A DNA stretch of 64,000 nt from Glaciecola punicea ACAM 611 (GTDB lineage Bacteria > Pseudomonadota > Gammaproteobacteria > Enterobacterales > Alteromonadaceae): NCBI RefSeq assembly GCF_000252165.1, contig NZ_BAET01000007.1, positions 186,001-250,000 of the forward strand, read 5' to 3'. Below are positions 48,053-58,855 of the stretch, one piece after another; positions within the stretch are counted from its first letter, which is position 1, and each line of letters starts with the position of its first letter. The notes below the pieces were generated by a model that saw only the letters and a program-made list of their open reading frames with translations, was not told the DNA's origin and did no database searches. The position numbers and the translations under genes were made by a program.

Positions 48053-48634
48053 AAACTTATTTGCCCTATTGTATTTTAAAACAGCTTGTTTCGATATATG
48101 TATTGAAGCGCGTGCACAAATCAAACCAATTCTTAAGTTTATGTTTTTATTGCTTAAACTAAATTTTTTAGCTTAAAAATTTATAATAGGGGGTCAGAAT
48201 TACAGAGCTAGAGTAGTTTTTTCAGGATTATCAAAGAATACTATGAACAATTTATTTAATGAGGCTGAAAATACTGCGCTTTCTTTTCTACATTATTCAA
48301 AGTCGACCTCAATCTGGGCATAAACAAGTTCTATAAGTGCTCAATCTTAGTGGTGTGCGTTACTAGTTCCAGCGTTATTTAAAGTAAATTTGAACCAATG
48401 TGTAATGCTAAGTATTTATTTAAATCACTCTGGCACTTATTTTGCTCATTCATAAAATGTTGCACTCGCAGTTCGATAAAAATGTTTATCCTTTTACGAT
48501 TTACGGACAACGCCTGGCACTATGCTCAATATATGATTCTGGCTAGGTTTATTACATAGCGCTACTGCGAGAAACGCTAAACAGCAAAATAATATTGCAG
48601 GATAAGAGAGACAGGTAATTAATAGGAGATTAAT
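48053..48634. other. Gene-free stretch between lpd-like and DksA/TraR genes
   Basis: About 580 bases of AT-rich sequence. A GGGGGTCAG run at 48187-48195 is followed by a 26-codon frame (48243-48323) I judge to be chance. No terminator or RNA gene is recognised. Confidence 0.5.
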
Positions 48635-48901
48635 ATGGCTGGTGGTTGGGCGAAAGATGGCGCAGTACAAGATCAGATTGACGCAAGTGTTATCGATGCA
48701 GTGGCCTTTGCTAAAAGCAAAATGCCGCGAGGCGAGAGCGCAAAATACTGTGAGGAGTGCGGTAAATCTATTCCTGAGCTAAGGAGAGTCGCGATACCGG
48801 GCGTGCAGTTGTGCATCAGCTGTCAGCGGGAAATGGAAAAGAAGCAAGTTAGTCAGTCGGGTATTAATCGCAGGGGCAGTAAAGATAGTCAACTAAGATA
48901 A
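48635..48901 (+). CDS. DksA/TraR C4-type zinc-finger protein (YbiI-like)
   Basis: The 88-aa protein carries the four-Cys zinc finger of the DksA/TraR family: CEECGKSIPELRRVAIPGVQLCISC, residues about 43-67 (only the motif is quoted in part here: CEECG and CISC). The short N-terminal helix replaces the DksA coiled-coil, as in YbiI/TraR-size members. These proteins may act at RNA polymerase or be structural. AGGAG stands 9 bases before the ATG. Confidence 0.9.
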   Translation: MAGGWAKDGAVQDQIDASVIDAVAFAKSKMPRGESAKYCEECGKSIPELRRVAIPGVQLCISCQREMEKKQVSQSGINRRGSKDSQLR

Positions 48902-49089
48902 GCATGGGTCTTCTTTGAATTAGCTATGTCATTTGATATGCTTAGTGCTAATTAAACGACTACAAACGATTGGCTGGCGATATTTGAATGAATCAAACTC
49001 AGTCTGCTGCTATTGTTTACTGGACGTGTTTTCACAAAAACTATAATGTTTTAGTTTACACACCTTAGTCAACCCTTTAAAAGAAATCT

Positions 49090-49815
49090 ATGAAAAAAAC
49101 GCTTATCATTACAGGTGCGTCATCTGGCATTGGTTTAGCTATTGCTAAACGCTTTCATTCGGCTAATTATGCTATACATAACTTAGATATTACCTACGGC
49201 GACGTTGGGCATTACCACCGGTGCGACGTCACTAAACATGAACAAGTCAGAGCCTGTGTTGAATCTATCGCCGCTGATTATTCAATAGACGTGGCAATAT
49301 CAAACGCGGGTATGCACTTTTCTGGCAACATAGAAAAGACCTCTGAATCTGACTTTACTAAGGTAATAAACCTCAATGTAAAGGGCGCATATTTGCTGAC
49401 ACAAGCGGTTTTACCGCATATGAAACAGCGGCAAAATGGTGTAATTTTATATATTGGGTCAGACCAATCGACGATTGGCAAGTCTAATTCTTTTATTTAC
49501 AATCTTAGCAAGCATGCTTTGGCGTCTATGGCGAAAACCACCGCGTTAGACTATGCATCTTACAATATTAGGGCTAATACCCTGTGCCCGGGCACAATAG
49601 AAACGCCGCTTTACCACAATGCCATTGCAGCGTACTGCAAAAAGTCGGGTGCTGACTTAGCCGCGGTTCACGCTCAAGAAGCCGCATTGCAGCCCTTAGG
49701 TAGAATAGGGCAGCCAGAAGATGTTGCGGCAATGGCGCTATTTTTAGCATCGGATGACGCCGCGTTTATCACCGGTAGTTTGCAGGCGATAGACGGCGGC
49801 TACACTACAGGCTAA
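49090..49815 (+). CDS. Short-chain dehydrogenase/reductase
   Basis: The 241-aa SDR has the classical layout: TGASSGIG (8-15) for NAD(P), NAG (72-74), catalytic Ser124, Tyr137 and Lys141 (YNLSK) and PGTIETP after it. The C-terminal DGGYT is also standard. Its position next to a lactonase-like amidohydrolase, and opposite a dehydratase and an aldolase, fits an aldose or hydroxy-acid dehydrogenase, but the sugar is not known. It is followed after 27 bases by the amidohydrolase gene. Confidence 0.9.
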   Translation: MKKTLIITGASSGIGLAIAKRFHSANYAIHNLDITYGDVGHYHRCDVTKHEQVRACVESIAADYSIDVAISNAGMHFSGNIEKTSESDFTKVINLNVKGAYLLTQAVLPHMKQRQNGVILYIGSDQSTIGKSNSFIYNLSKHALASMAKTTALDYASYNIRANTLCPGTIETPLYHNAIAAYCKKSGADLAAVHAQEAALQPLGRIGQPEDVAAMALFLASDDAAFITGSLQAIDGGYTTG

Positions 49816-49842
49816 TTTAACGCACAACTATAGGCTTATGCC

Positions 49843-50721
49843 ATGCACAAAATAATTGATCCACACGTTCATTTTTTTGATTTAGCACAAGGTGAATATG
49901 CTTGGCTTTTGCCGCAAAACCAGCCGCATTGGCCTGACAAAGCACTCATTAACAAAAATACAATGCCAGACAGCTTGCAGGTATCAGATCATTGTTTGCT
50001 TTTGGGCGCCGTTCATGTTGAAGCGGGTTTTGACAACCTAAATCCAAAAAATGAGCTTGACTGGTTAGAGTCGCAGGTTTATCCACAAGCGCCTCTAACG
50101 CAGTTCAGTACGATTGGGTTTATCGATATATGCGCTGATTCAAACATTTTTCAACTGCAGCTTGACGGCATGAAAAGCTATCCAACGCTTTGTGGCTTTC
50201 GATATATATTCGATGCCCACACTCCCATGTTTGAACAAAAAGCGCAAATCATGCAAAACTTGTCTCTTATTAGCCAAGCAGGCTTGTTACTCGAGTTTCA
50301 GGCAGACTTTACCAACACCGCTCTTATACGAGCAGTAATCAGTCTTTTATATTCACTGCCTGAGCTGAAAATAGTGATTAATCATGCGGGATTACCCCCA
50401 CAAAATGATTCTGGCAGTTTTGGGTTATGGAAAGAAAATATGCGTTTGTTTGCACATTTGCCTAAATGCTACGTGAAATGCTCAGGCTTTGAAATGACGA
50501 GCAGGCAGTATACGGTAGAACATGTTTGTAGTGTGCTAAGTGCAACTGTGGATTTGTTTGGAGAAGATCGAATGATGATAGCCAGTAACTTTCCGCTGAC
50601 CTCATTAACAATGAGTTACTTTGCCTACTGGGAGCTTATGATTGCGTGCGCACAGCAGATTGGCTTGGAGCTTGATAAGGTCTTAAACACAAATGCAAAA
50701 GACCTATATGGGTTTGCCTAA
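49843..50721 (+). CDS. Amidohydrolase-2 family protein, sugar-lactonase type
   Basis: The 292-aa protein belongs to the amidohydrolase_2 group that includes L-fuconolactonase and 2-pyrone-4,6-dicarboxylate hydrolase. The HxH pair is His8/His10 in DPHVHFFD, HVEAG follows, and INHAGLPP lies mid-protein. The late motif reads ASNFP where many members have SDWP, so the usual metal/catalytic Asp is Asn, as in the SNFP subgroup. It follows the SDR closely and converges with the enolase-superfamily gene. Confidence 0.85.
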   Translation: MHKIIDPHVHFFDLAQGEYAWLLPQNQPHWPDKALINKNTMPDSLQVSDHCLLLGAVHVEAGFDNLNPKNELDWLESQVYPQAPLTQFSTIGFIDICADSNIFQLQLDGMKSYPTLCGFRYIFDAHTPMFEQKAQIMQNLSLISQAGLLLEFQADFTNTALIRAVISLLYSLPELKIVINHAGLPPQNDSGSFGLWKENMRLFAHLPKCYVKCSGFEMTSRQYTVEHVCSVLSATVDLFGEDRMMIASNFPLTSLTMSYFAYWELMIACAQQIGLELDKVLNTNAKDLYGFA

Positions 50722-50729
50722 GAAAGACG

Positions 50730-50762
50730 TCACTTTACCCTTTATCTTATCGAGTAAAGTGA
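50730..50762. terminator. Hairpin between convergent gene pairs
   Basis: TCACTTTAC (50730-50738) pairs with GTAAAGTGA (50754-50762) over 9 bp with a 15-nt loop. T-runs are poor on both sides, so it is a weak terminator candidate. Confidence 0.35.
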
Positions 50763-50773
50763 AACGTAAAAAG

Positions 50774-51949
50774 TTATCTGACCGTGACCATAGGCGAACG
50801 TTTCACTATTTTATCATTTAATTCAATACCAATACCGGGCAAATCAGGTACCTTGAACTTCCCGTTTACAGGTTGATAGTCCTGTAAACACAGCTCGCGG
50901 TTCCAATGTTTTATGGCGTAGGTATGGTGTTCATGTATAAGGAAGTTAGGAATAGCGGCTTCTAACTGTAGAGCTGCCGCAGTGGCGACAGGACCACCGC
51001 ACACATGGGCTTGAATGCGAATGTCGTATACGTCGGCGTAGTCACACACTTTCTTTGATTCGGTAAAACCACCGCACAGGCCCACATCGGGCTGGAGTAC
51101 GTCAATTGACTGGTCTTCAAAATAAGGGCGCACATCCCAGCGGTGATATAAACGTTCACCGCCCGCGATTGGCACCTTAACATTCTCGGCTACTTTTTTA
51201 TGCACCGCTGAATTTAGGTAACTTACGGGTTCTTCAAACATCATGCAGCCGACTTCTTCTACTATTTTTCCCATTTGAATGGCCGATGCACAGCCCATTA
51301 AGGAGTGCGCCTCAAAAATAATATCTACGTTGTCGCCTACCTCTTCTCGGATAGCGCGTAGTCTGTCGCCAAATAGTTTCATTTGCGCGGGGGTAAATAA
51401 ATTAGTCCTATTGAAGCTTGAGTCGCCGTTTGCGTCATACACAATAGGGTCGACTTTTACCGCGTCGTAACCTTCAGCCATTGCCTTAGCGGCAGCTCTT
51501 TTATAGTCATCAGGTGTGAGCATTTTTATACAGTCTTGGCTCCAGTCAAATTGCAACTGGCTGGCATAGGTGCGCAGGTTATCGTTTGTTTTGCCGCCTA
51601 GCAGTTGGTATACAGGCACATTTAGGGCTTTGCCTTTTATGTCCCAAAGCGCGATGTCTATTGCGCTCATGGCGGAATATAAAACAGGTCCGCCGCCTAA
51701 ACCCCAAAAGCTCTCGCGTAACATGCGTGACCATAATAGTTCGGTTTTGAAAGGGTCAAACCCTATTAACACCGCTTCTGCAATTTCTTTAATCATCGCG
51801 GCTGCGGCGCTGTGTCCCCAATCATATGCCAAACCAGCCTCACCTACGCCGTGAATGCCTTCGTCGGTAAATATTCGCACAAATATTGGATTCCATGGCG
51901 GACGTTCAGGACAGTGAATATCGAAGATTTCTACATGGGTTATTTTCAT
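50774..51949 (-). CDS. Mandelate racemase/muconate lactonizing enzyme family (sugar-acid dehydratase-like)
   Basis: The 391-aa enolase-superfamily protein has a capping N-terminal domain and a barrel with the Lys/Asp region DAVKVDP, metal ligands FEAH, FEEP and GGER in order, and the general acid/base His in QAHVCGGP. The length and motifs fit galactonate-type or related sugar-acid dehydratases rather than racemases of aromatic acids. It is cotranscribed after the class II aldolase gene (64 bases apart). The exact acid is unknown. Confidence 0.88.
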   Translation of the reverse strand: MKITHVEIFDIHCPERPPWNPIFVRIFTDEGIHGVGEAGLAYDWGHSAAAAMIKEIAEAVLIGFDPFKTELLWSRMLRESFWGLGGGPVLYSAMSAIDIALWDIKGKALNVPVYQLLGGKTNDNLRTYASQLQFDWSQDCIKMLTPDDYKRAAAKAMAEGYDAVKVDPIVYDANGDSSFNRTNLFTPAQMKLFGDRLRAIREEVGDNVDIIFEAHSLMGCASAIQMGKIVEEVGCMMFEEPVSYLNSAVHKKVAENVKVPIAGGERLYHRWDVRPYFEDQSIDVLQPDVGLCGGFTESKKVCDYADVYDIRIQAHVCGGPVATAAALQLEAAIPNFLIHEHHTYAIKHWNRELCLQDYQPVNGKFKVPDLPGIGIELNDKIVKRSPMVTVR

Positions 51950-52013
51950 AAATGCTTCTTATCGTAAAGGGTTAAGCTGAATCGCTGTATTTGTTTGTTG
52001 CTATATGAGGTGC

Positions 52014-52787
52014 CTACTTGTCAAAGTCGGGGTAGGCCCGTTTCACGCGGCGCATCATAGCGGGCCATGCTTTTTGGCCGCCAGTTAGGCCCGTGTGAAC
52101 AATATTAGCTTGGGCTTTTATGCCTTGAATAACCTTATGGTTTACATTTATAACATCGCCAGCACCATGCTGTAATTTAACTTGAATTTCGCACGCACGC
52201 AGTAAATCGTACATGTGCATAAAGGCGTCACCGATGGTTTTCCCCATTGTTAAGGCCCCATGATTTCTGAGTAGCATAAAGTTTGCGCTACCTAAATCTT
52301 GCTGCAGACTTATTATTTCGTTGTGATCAACGGCTAAACCTTCGTAGTGATGATAGCTCATGCTAGCTAGCGCAAATGCGGCGTATTGGCTATATGGCAA
52401 TAAACCTTCTTTTGAGCTGGCCACAGCAGTCGCGTCGCTATGATGCAGGTGCAAAGCGCATTGATCCTCTGGGCGGGCATGGTGAACGGCGCTGTGAATG
52501 GTGAAGCCTGCTGGGTTTATTTCAAACGGTGAATCAGGGTCGATTATATTGCCGTCTATGTCAATTTTAACGAGGTTTGAGGCCGTTACCTCTTCAAAAC
52601 TTAAACCAAATGCGTTTATGAGTAGATCTTCAGTTCCAGGAATACGCGCCGATACGTGGGTGTAAATTAAATCGTCCCAGCCATGCATGACTAATAGTCG
52701 ATAGCAGGCAGCTAGCTCAACTCTGGTCTGCCATTCAACCTTGGATACTTTTGTGCTTAGGTCTACGTGGGGTATGTCGTACATCAT
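52014..52787 (-). CDS. Class II aldolase/adducin-family protein
   Basis: ATG 52787 is chosen because AAGGA lies 11 bases upstream and the 257-aa length is usual; a GTG at 52868 would add 27 poorly conserved residues. The zinc-binding histidines lie in CALHLHHSDATA and LLRNHGAL, with THVSARIP near the N-terminus. Members split sugar-phosphates or oxo-sugar acids. In this gene group it may cleave a 2-oxo-3-deoxy sugar acid made by the neighbouring dehydratase. It is 131 bases downstream of the DUF3080-like gene on the same strand. Confidence 0.87.
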   Translation of the reverse strand: MMYDIPHVDLSTKVSKVEWQTRVELAACYRLLVMHGWDDLIYTHVSARIPGTEDLLINAFGLSFEEVTASNLVKIDIDGNIIDPDSPFEINPAGFTIHSAVHHARPEDQCALHLHHSDATAVASSKEGLLPYSQYAAFALASMSYHHYEGLAVDHNEIISLQQDLGSANFMLLRNHGALTMGKTIGDAFMHMYDLLRACEIQVKLQHGAGDVINVNHKVIQGIKAQANIVHTGLTGGQKAWPAMMRRVKRAYPDFDK

Positions 52788-52918
52788 TAGATCATTTATC
52801 CTTGTTTGCATCAAAAGCATACCATGCAAGACTAGCTTTGGGCACCAGGCAAAGGCAGCATTTTCCACCAGTTAATCAACTATATTATAGATAATTGGCT
52901 TATTGACTGCCTTTTAAG

Positions 52919-53959
52919 TCACAAACTTGCCTCGAACGCAGCAATATTGTCACAGCGTTCAAATATTTGCTGCCATATTTGAATATGAGACTGCATTGCT
53001 TCGGTGTATGCCTCAAAATTTAATGTATTGTGCAACAGCAAGTATTCATTAAATGCGGTCGGCATCTGTGGTGCTTGTGCAAGTTGCTCCACCAAAGGAG
53101 ACAGCTGGTAATAATAATTGTTTAGCTGCCCCGCAACAGTTTGAATACGCTCTGCAAAGAATATTCTAAAGATATTTCGCATTACCTCAATGCTCTCCTC
53201 TTCTTTGCGTGTACTGCAGGTGTTGTTGATTAAATAAGTATTCAGCAGTCGAGAAATGTTATTTAACTCCTGTGCAAGCAACAGCTGTGTGCGCCACTTT
53301 TTTGCCATTAATGGCGTGTTATTTAGCTGTTGTAAATGAAGCTCTAAAGCAGATGCATTAACGGGATGTTCGTTTTGACTTTTCAGCAAAAAGTTTAATG
53401 CCAGTTTGGTGGCTTGAAAATTATCGTTGCTGGTACCGCTTATATAACCTGTACCCCCAGTGAAATGAGTATCGGTTTCAATAGACTGAGTAATCAAATT
53501 CGCCCATACCTGAGGGAGTTGCTGCTGCTTTAATGCAGACCAGTCGGCCAATTTAGCGACAAGTTCAGTCTTACCTTCATTCTCTTGTAAGCTGCGCTGA
53601 CAGGCTGCAAGTTCATGTACAAGCTCGCTTTCATAGGCATATCGGCTTGAGGGAAGCTGCATCTTACCCAAGGCGGTATTTCGCTGCGCTACAAGCTGAT
53701 TCAAAGAACAGTCGTTAAAGGCAAAAAGTTCGCGTAAATTGATGCTCGTTCGCTCAATGTCAATTTTTAGGGCTTGCTTGTTGGGCGCATAAAGATTATT
53801 TACTTCAGGCAGGGATTCAATCGCTATGCCGGTGTAGCTTTGAAGTCTTTCGCTGTAATCTTCTAAATCGACTGCGATTTTTTTAGTATCGCTGCAGCCG
53901 CTTATTATCAGTAGTGCAACTAAGGTCATTGCGGGGTAAGTAAAGTGCTTGGTGACCAT
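52919..53959 (-). CDS. DUF3080-like lipoprotein
   Basis: The 346-aa product starts with a lipoprotein signal (lipobox LIISGCS, Cys22) and continues with an all-helical body whose overall pattern recalls the DUF3080 lipoproteins of gammaproteobacteria (EDYSERL after the lipobox, SRYAYESELVHELAACQ mid-protein). The function is unknown. It is oriented away from thrS and precedes the aldolase gene on the same strand. The family call is from memory. Confidence 0.7.
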   Translation of the reverse strand: MVTKHFTYPAMTLVALLIISGCSDTKKIAVDLEDYSERLQSYTGIAIESLPEVNNLYAPNKQALKIDIERTSINLRELFAFNDCSLNQLVAQRNTALGKMQLPSSRYAYESELVHELAACQRSLQENEGKTELVAKLADWSALKQQQLPQVWANLITQSIETDTHFTGGTGYISGTSNDNFQATKLALNFLLKSQNEHPVNASALELHLQQLNNTPLMAKKWRTQLLLAQELNNISRLLNTYLINNTCSTRKEEESIEVMRNIFRIFFAERIQTVAGQLNNYYYQLSPLVEQLAQAPQMPTAFNEYLLLHNTLNFEAYTEAMQSHIQIWQQIFERCDNIAAFEASL

Positions 53960-54105
53960 GTTTGTAGTCTCGTTATAAACAAAATTTATGTGTAATGTTA
54001 CCTGTTTAGCCTATGGTTTGGGTCACTATTATGCGCATATTTGTATTAAATAAGCGTAATGTACGTAAATATGCAATAAAGCCCTTAATTTGTAGGTTTG
54101 CGTAA

Positions 54106-54135
54106 TTGCATGTTGTGGGTGCATGTCGGTATAAT
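54106..54135 (+). promoter_or_regulatory. Candidate thrS promoter
   Basis: TTGCAT at 54106-54111 and TATAAT at 54130-54135 are 18 bases apart. Transcription would start near 54142 and leave a leader of about 145 bases. The gap 53960-54287 has no gene. Confidence 0.6.
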
Positions 54136-54194
54136 CTGCCTAGTTGTTAAGTATCGTAAACCCCTAGGAATTTGTTTGTCGGTTGTTAACTGAC

Positions 54195-54222
54195 TTGATT
54201 GAAATACGAATCGTTCAATTAA
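54195..54222 (+). promoter_or_regulatory. thrS leader hairpin, possible ThrRS operator
   Basis: TTGATTGAA (54195-54203) can pair with TTCAATTAA (54214-54222), one G-U included, around a 10-base loop. In E. coli ThrRS represses its own mRNA through tRNA-like leader hairpins; whether this loop is the equivalent is unproven. Confidence 0.35.
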
Positions 54223-54287
54223 ACATGTCCTCATCATACAAAATGCAAGTGGCGCTTGGTAGGTGTCACCACTGCTAAAGGAATTCT

Positions 54288-56216
54288 ATGCCCGTAATTA
54301 CACTCCCCGACGCAAGTCAACGTTCATTTGAAAATGCTGTTTCTGTGTTAGACGTCGCTAACGACATAGGGCCAGGCCTAGCAAAAGCTACTATAGCGGG
54401 GCGTGTCGACGGCAAGCTGGTTGACGCCACCGACTTAATCAAAAACGATGCTAGATTACAAATAATTACCGCTAGAGACGACGACGGGCTCGAAATCCTC
54501 AGGCATTCTTGCGCACATTTACTCGGACACGCTATTAAACAGCTTTACCCCGACGTGAAAATGGCCATAGGGCCCACTATCGATAACGGTTTTTACTATG
54601 ATGTAGATTTAGAAGAGCCTCTTAACGAGCAGGCGCTTGTGCAGCTTGAAAAACGCATGCTACAGCTGGCTAAAACTAACTACGATGTGGTTAAAGAAGT
54701 GGTTTCATGGCAGCACGCTAAAGAAACTTTTGAAGCTAAGGGTGAGTCCTACAAAATTGAAATTCTGGATAATAATATTGCGCAAACTGATACGCCTGCG
54801 CTCTATTATCACCAAGAATATGTTGATATGTGCCGTGGTCCTCACGTGCCGAACATGCGCTTTTGCCAGCATTTCAAATTAATGAAGGTAGCGGGTGCGT
54901 ATTGGCGAGGAAACAGCGACAATAAAATGCTTCAGCGTGTATATGGCACGGCTTGGCCAGACAAAAAGCAGCTAAAAGCGTATTTAAATCGCTTAGAAGA
55001 AGCTGAAAAACGCGATCACCGCAAGCTGGGCAAAGCGCTAAACCTATGGCACTGGCAAGAAGAAGCACCCGGCATGGTGTTTTGGCACAACGATGGTTGG
55101 ACAATATACACCGAAATAGAAGCTTTTATTCGCAAAAAGCTGCGCCAGTATGGCTATGACGAAGTAAAAGCCCCTTTAATGATGGATCGCACCCTGTGGG
55201 AAAAGTCAGGTCATTGGGATAAATACGGTGAAAATATGTTTACCACTATATCTGAAAAACGTGAGTACGCTATTAAACCGATGAACTGTCCAGGGCATGT
55301 GCAAATATTCAATCAAGGCTTAAAATCGTATCGTGATTTACCCTTAAAAATGGCTGAGTTTGGCTGCTGCCATCGAAACGAACCCTCTGGCGCACTGCAT
55401 GGTTTAATGAGAGTACGCGGCTTTACACAAGACGATGCACACATTTTTTGTACCGAAGAACAGGTGCTTGATGAAGTTACGCAGTGCATCAAAATGGTCT
55501 ACGACACCTATGCCACTTTCGGTTTTGAAAAAATAGTGGTTAAATTATCCACTCGACCTGAAAAGCGCGTGGGTAGCGATGAAGCCTGGGATAAATCTGA
55601 AATAGCCTTGGCGGATGCGCTATCTAGAAACGACATTGAGTTTGACTACCTGCCCGGTGAAGGCGCTTTTTATGGGCCCAAAATTGAATTTACACTATAT
55701 GATTGTTTAGATAGAGCATGGCAGTGCGGTACTATACAGCTAGACTTTTCAATGCCAGGGCGCCTAGGCTCAACCTATGTAGACGAAGACGGGGAACGTA
55801 AAACACCCGTTATGATCCATCGCGCTATATTGGGTTCGCTGGAACGCTTCATTGGTATTTTAACCGAAGAGTACACCGGCGCATTTCCAACTTGGTTAGC
55901 GCCAACTCAGGTAGTAGTATCTAACATTACTGATTCCCAGTCAGACTACGTCACGCAGGTAGCAGCGCAATTATTTGAACTTGGCTGTAGAGTAAAAGCC
56001 GATGTGAGAAACGAAAAGATTGGTTTTAAAATAAGAGAGCACACAATGAAAAAAGTGCCCTACTTGTTAGTTGCAGGCGACAAAGAAAAAGAGTCGGGTC
56101 AAGTGTCCGTTAGAACGCGCAAGGGAATAGATCTTGGCGTAATGTCGGTAGCTGAATTTGCTGCATTGTTATCAGATGACGTGAAAACTAAAAAATTAAA
56201 TAGCACTACAGCATAG
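54288..56216 (+). CDS. thrS: Threonyl-tRNA synthetase
   Basis: ThrRS charges tRNA-Thr. The 642-aa length equals that of the E. coli enzyme. Domains are TGS (1 to about 63), the editing domain with [10 protein letters not shown] (about 70-80) and YYDVDLEEP, the class II catalytic core with FRMGQFG-like motif [25 protein letters not shown] and GRLGSTYV, and the anticodon-binding domain. It starts the thrS-infC-rpmI-rplT group and is separated from the ATT-started infC by 118 bases. Confidence 0.97.
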   Translation: MPVITLPDASQRSFENAVSVLDVANDIGPGLAKATIAGRVDGKLVDATDLIKNDARLQIITARDDDGLEILRHSCAHLLGHAIKQLYPDVKMAIGPTIDNGFYYDVDLEEPLNEQALVQLEKRMLQLAKTNYDVVKEVVSWQHAKETFEAKGESYKIEILDNNIAQTDTPALYYHQEYVDMCRGPHVPNMRFCQHFKLMKVAGAYWRGNSDNKMLQRVYGTAWPDKKQLKAYLNRLEEAEKRDHRKLGKALNLWHWQEEAPGMVFWHNDGWTIYTEIEAFIRKKLRQYGYDEVKAPLMMDRTLWEKSGHWDKYGENMFTTISEKREYAIKPMNCPGHVQIFNQGLKSYRDLPLKMAEFGCCHRNEPSGALHGLMRVRGFTQDDAHIFCTEEQVLDEVTQCIKMVYDTYATFGFEKIVVKLSTRPEKRVGSDEAWDKSEIALADALSRNDIEFDYLPGEGAFYGPKIEFTLYDCLDRAWQCGTIQLDFSMPGRLGSTYVDEDGERKTPVMIHRAILGSLERFIGILTEEYTGAFPTWLAPTQVVVSNITDSQSDYVTQVAAQLFELGCRVKADVRNEKIGFKIREHTMKKVPYLLVAGDKEKESGQVSVRTRKGIDLGVMSVAEFAALLSDDVKTKKLNSTTA

Positions 56217-56334
56217 AATAGGTATAATGTTAAGCGCGTATGGTACACGAGGGCTAGATCTGTCGGTACACAAAACTTAAAAACAAGTTTTGCCATACAT
56301 TCGCTACCTATAAAAATTCTTGGAGGAATAACAA

Positions 56335-56874
56335 ATTAAAGGCGTTAGTAATAAATCTCAGGGTGATAAATCCCGCATTAACGAAGACATAACAGTAAAT
56401 GAAGTTCGCTTAGTACAAGCAGATGGTGAGCCCGCAGGCGTCGTCACGATTGAAGAGGCCATAGCCCAAGCTGCTGCAGCAAATTTGGATTTAGTAGAAG
56501 TTAGCCCTAATGCTGCACCTCCGGTCTGTAAAATTATGGACTACGGCAAGTTCTTGTTTGAAAAGAGTAAAGCCCAAAAAGAGCAAAAAAAGAAGCAAAA
56601 GCAAATTCAGGTCAAGGAGATTAAATTTCGCCCTGGCACTGATGAAGGCGATTACCAGGTAAAACTGCGCAACCTGCGTCGCTTTTTAGAAGGTGGAGAC
56701 AAAGCCAAAGTAACAATACGTTTTCGTGGACGTGAAATGGCTCACCAAGAAATTGGCATCGACTTATTGAAACGAGTTAAAGTCGATCTGGAAGATATTG
56801 CTATTGTAGAGTCTTTTCCGCATCGGGTAGAAGGTCGTCAAATGATCATGGTACTTGCACCAATCAAGAAGTAG
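56335..56874 (+). CDS. infC: Translation initiation factor IF-3 (ATT start)
   Basis: IF-3 monitors start-codon choice and subunit dissociation. No ATG, GTG or TTG opens the gene at the right place. ATT at 56335, behind GGAGG at 56322-56326 with 8-base spacing, gives a 179-aa product starting (M)[10 protein letters not shown], close to the 180 aa of E. coli IF-3. It then matches the family: [34 protein letters not shown] and [17 protein letters not shown]. The rare ATT start is the known basis of IF-3 autoregulation. An ORF scan sees only the part from ATG 56485. Confidence 0.95.
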   Translation: MKGVSNKSQGDKSRINEDITVNEVRLVQADGEPAGVVTIEEAIAQAAAANLDLVEVSPNAAPPVCKIMDYGKFLFEKSKAQKEQKKKQKQIQVKEIKFRPGTDEGDYQVKLRNLRRFLEGGDKAKVTIRFRGREMAHQEIGIDLLKRVKVDLEDIAIVESFPHRVEGRQMIMVLAPIKK

Positions 56875-57003
56875 TATAGGTTTACAAGTTTTTTAGTCTG
56901 CACAACTAACGACACCTTGCTGCAAATATTAACAGCTCATGTTTAAGGCATCACGTTAACGTATTAACATTGCCGGTGAGTACAACAATGCGGAGTTTTA
57001 GCA

Positions 57004-57201
57004 ATGCCTAAAATGAAATCAAACAGCGGTGCTGCAAAACGTTTTAAGAAAACGGGTTCAGGTCGCTTTAAAAGCAAGCAGTCTCATTTACGTCACATTC
57101 TGACCAAGAAGAGTACTAAGCGTAAACGTCATCTACGTAGCAAGAAACTCGTTCATAAGAGTGACCACGCTCTTATTCAACGTATGTTACCGTACGTATA
57201 A
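57004..57201 (+). CDS. rpmI: 50S ribosomal protein L35
   Basis: The 65-aa basic protein is L35: [19 protein letters not shown] at the start and the [13 protein letters not shown] region near the end. It lies between infC and rplT in the standard order. L20 represses this part of the operon in E. coli through the infC-rpmI gap; the gap here (129 bases) would be the place, but I did not identify the fold. Confidence 0.98.
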   Translation: MPKMKSNSGAAKRFKKTGSGRFKSKQSHLRHILTKKSTKRKRHLRSKKLVHKSDHALIQRMLPYV

Positions 57202-57227
57202 ACTTAGCACTTCAGGAGACTTAAAAA

Positions 57228-57584
57228 ATGGCTAGAGTAAAACGCGGCGTAGTAGCTCGCGCACGTCACAAGAAAGTATTAAAACAAGCTAAAGGTTATT
57301 ACGGTGCACGTTCACGTGTATATCGCGTAGCGTACCAAGCAGTAACTAAAGCTGGGCAGTATGCATACCGCGACCGTCGTAACAAAAAACGTCAATTCCG
57401 TCAGCTTTGGATTGCGCGTATAAATGCAGCATCACGTCAAAATGGTCTTTCTTATTCTCGTTTCATCAACGGTTTGAAAAAAGCGTCTGTTGAAATAGAT
57501 CGTAAGATACTTGCAGACATCGCAGTACACGACAAGTCAGCATTTACTGCTCTTGTTGATGCAGCAAAAGGCGCATTAGCGTAA
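57228..57584 (+). CDS. rplT: 50S ribosomal protein L20
   Basis: The 118-aa basic protein is L20: [32 protein letters not shown] and [17 protein letters not shown]. It is an early 23S-binding assembly protein and an operon repressor. AGGAG stands 11 bases before the ATG. A strong terminator follows. Confidence 0.98.
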   Translation: MARVKRGVVARARHKKVLKQAKGYYGARSRVYRVAYQAVTKAGQYAYRDRRNKKRQFRQLWIARINAASRQNGLSYSRFINGLKKASVEIDRKILADIAVHDKSAFTALVDAAKGALA

Positions 57585-57628
57585 TCTATTAAACCAAGCT
57601 ATTAAATTAGTAGTTTAAGTTCTTTTTT

Positions 57629-57657
57629 AAAAAAGCGAGCAGGAAGCTCGCTTTTTT
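57629..57657 (+). terminator. Terminator after rplT
   Basis: A 12-bp stem (57629-57640 with 57646-57657), 5-nt loop and T-run. It separates the ribosomal-protein group from pheS. Confidence 0.9.
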
Positions 57658-57838
57658 AATTTTCAACCATTCAAAACTTCCCCTGTGCGCTTCTTCTTTC
57701 GATAACATCAGCCACAAAATTTTGCGTTAAATCTATTAATTACCTGTTTTAATAACATTTTATGAATAAATGCGATCAAACTTGTGTAAAATACACTACT
57801 GAACAATATAATAATCAGCGCTTATATTACAAGCGTAG

Positions 57839-58843
<1,005 letters not shown>

Positions 58844-58855
58844 TAAGAGTATTAC

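Noticed and set aside
48187-48195. GGGGGTCAG run reminiscent of ends of IS200-like/REP-associated transposase units
   Set aside because: No transposase and no paired inverted end nearby; too short to support a mobile element.
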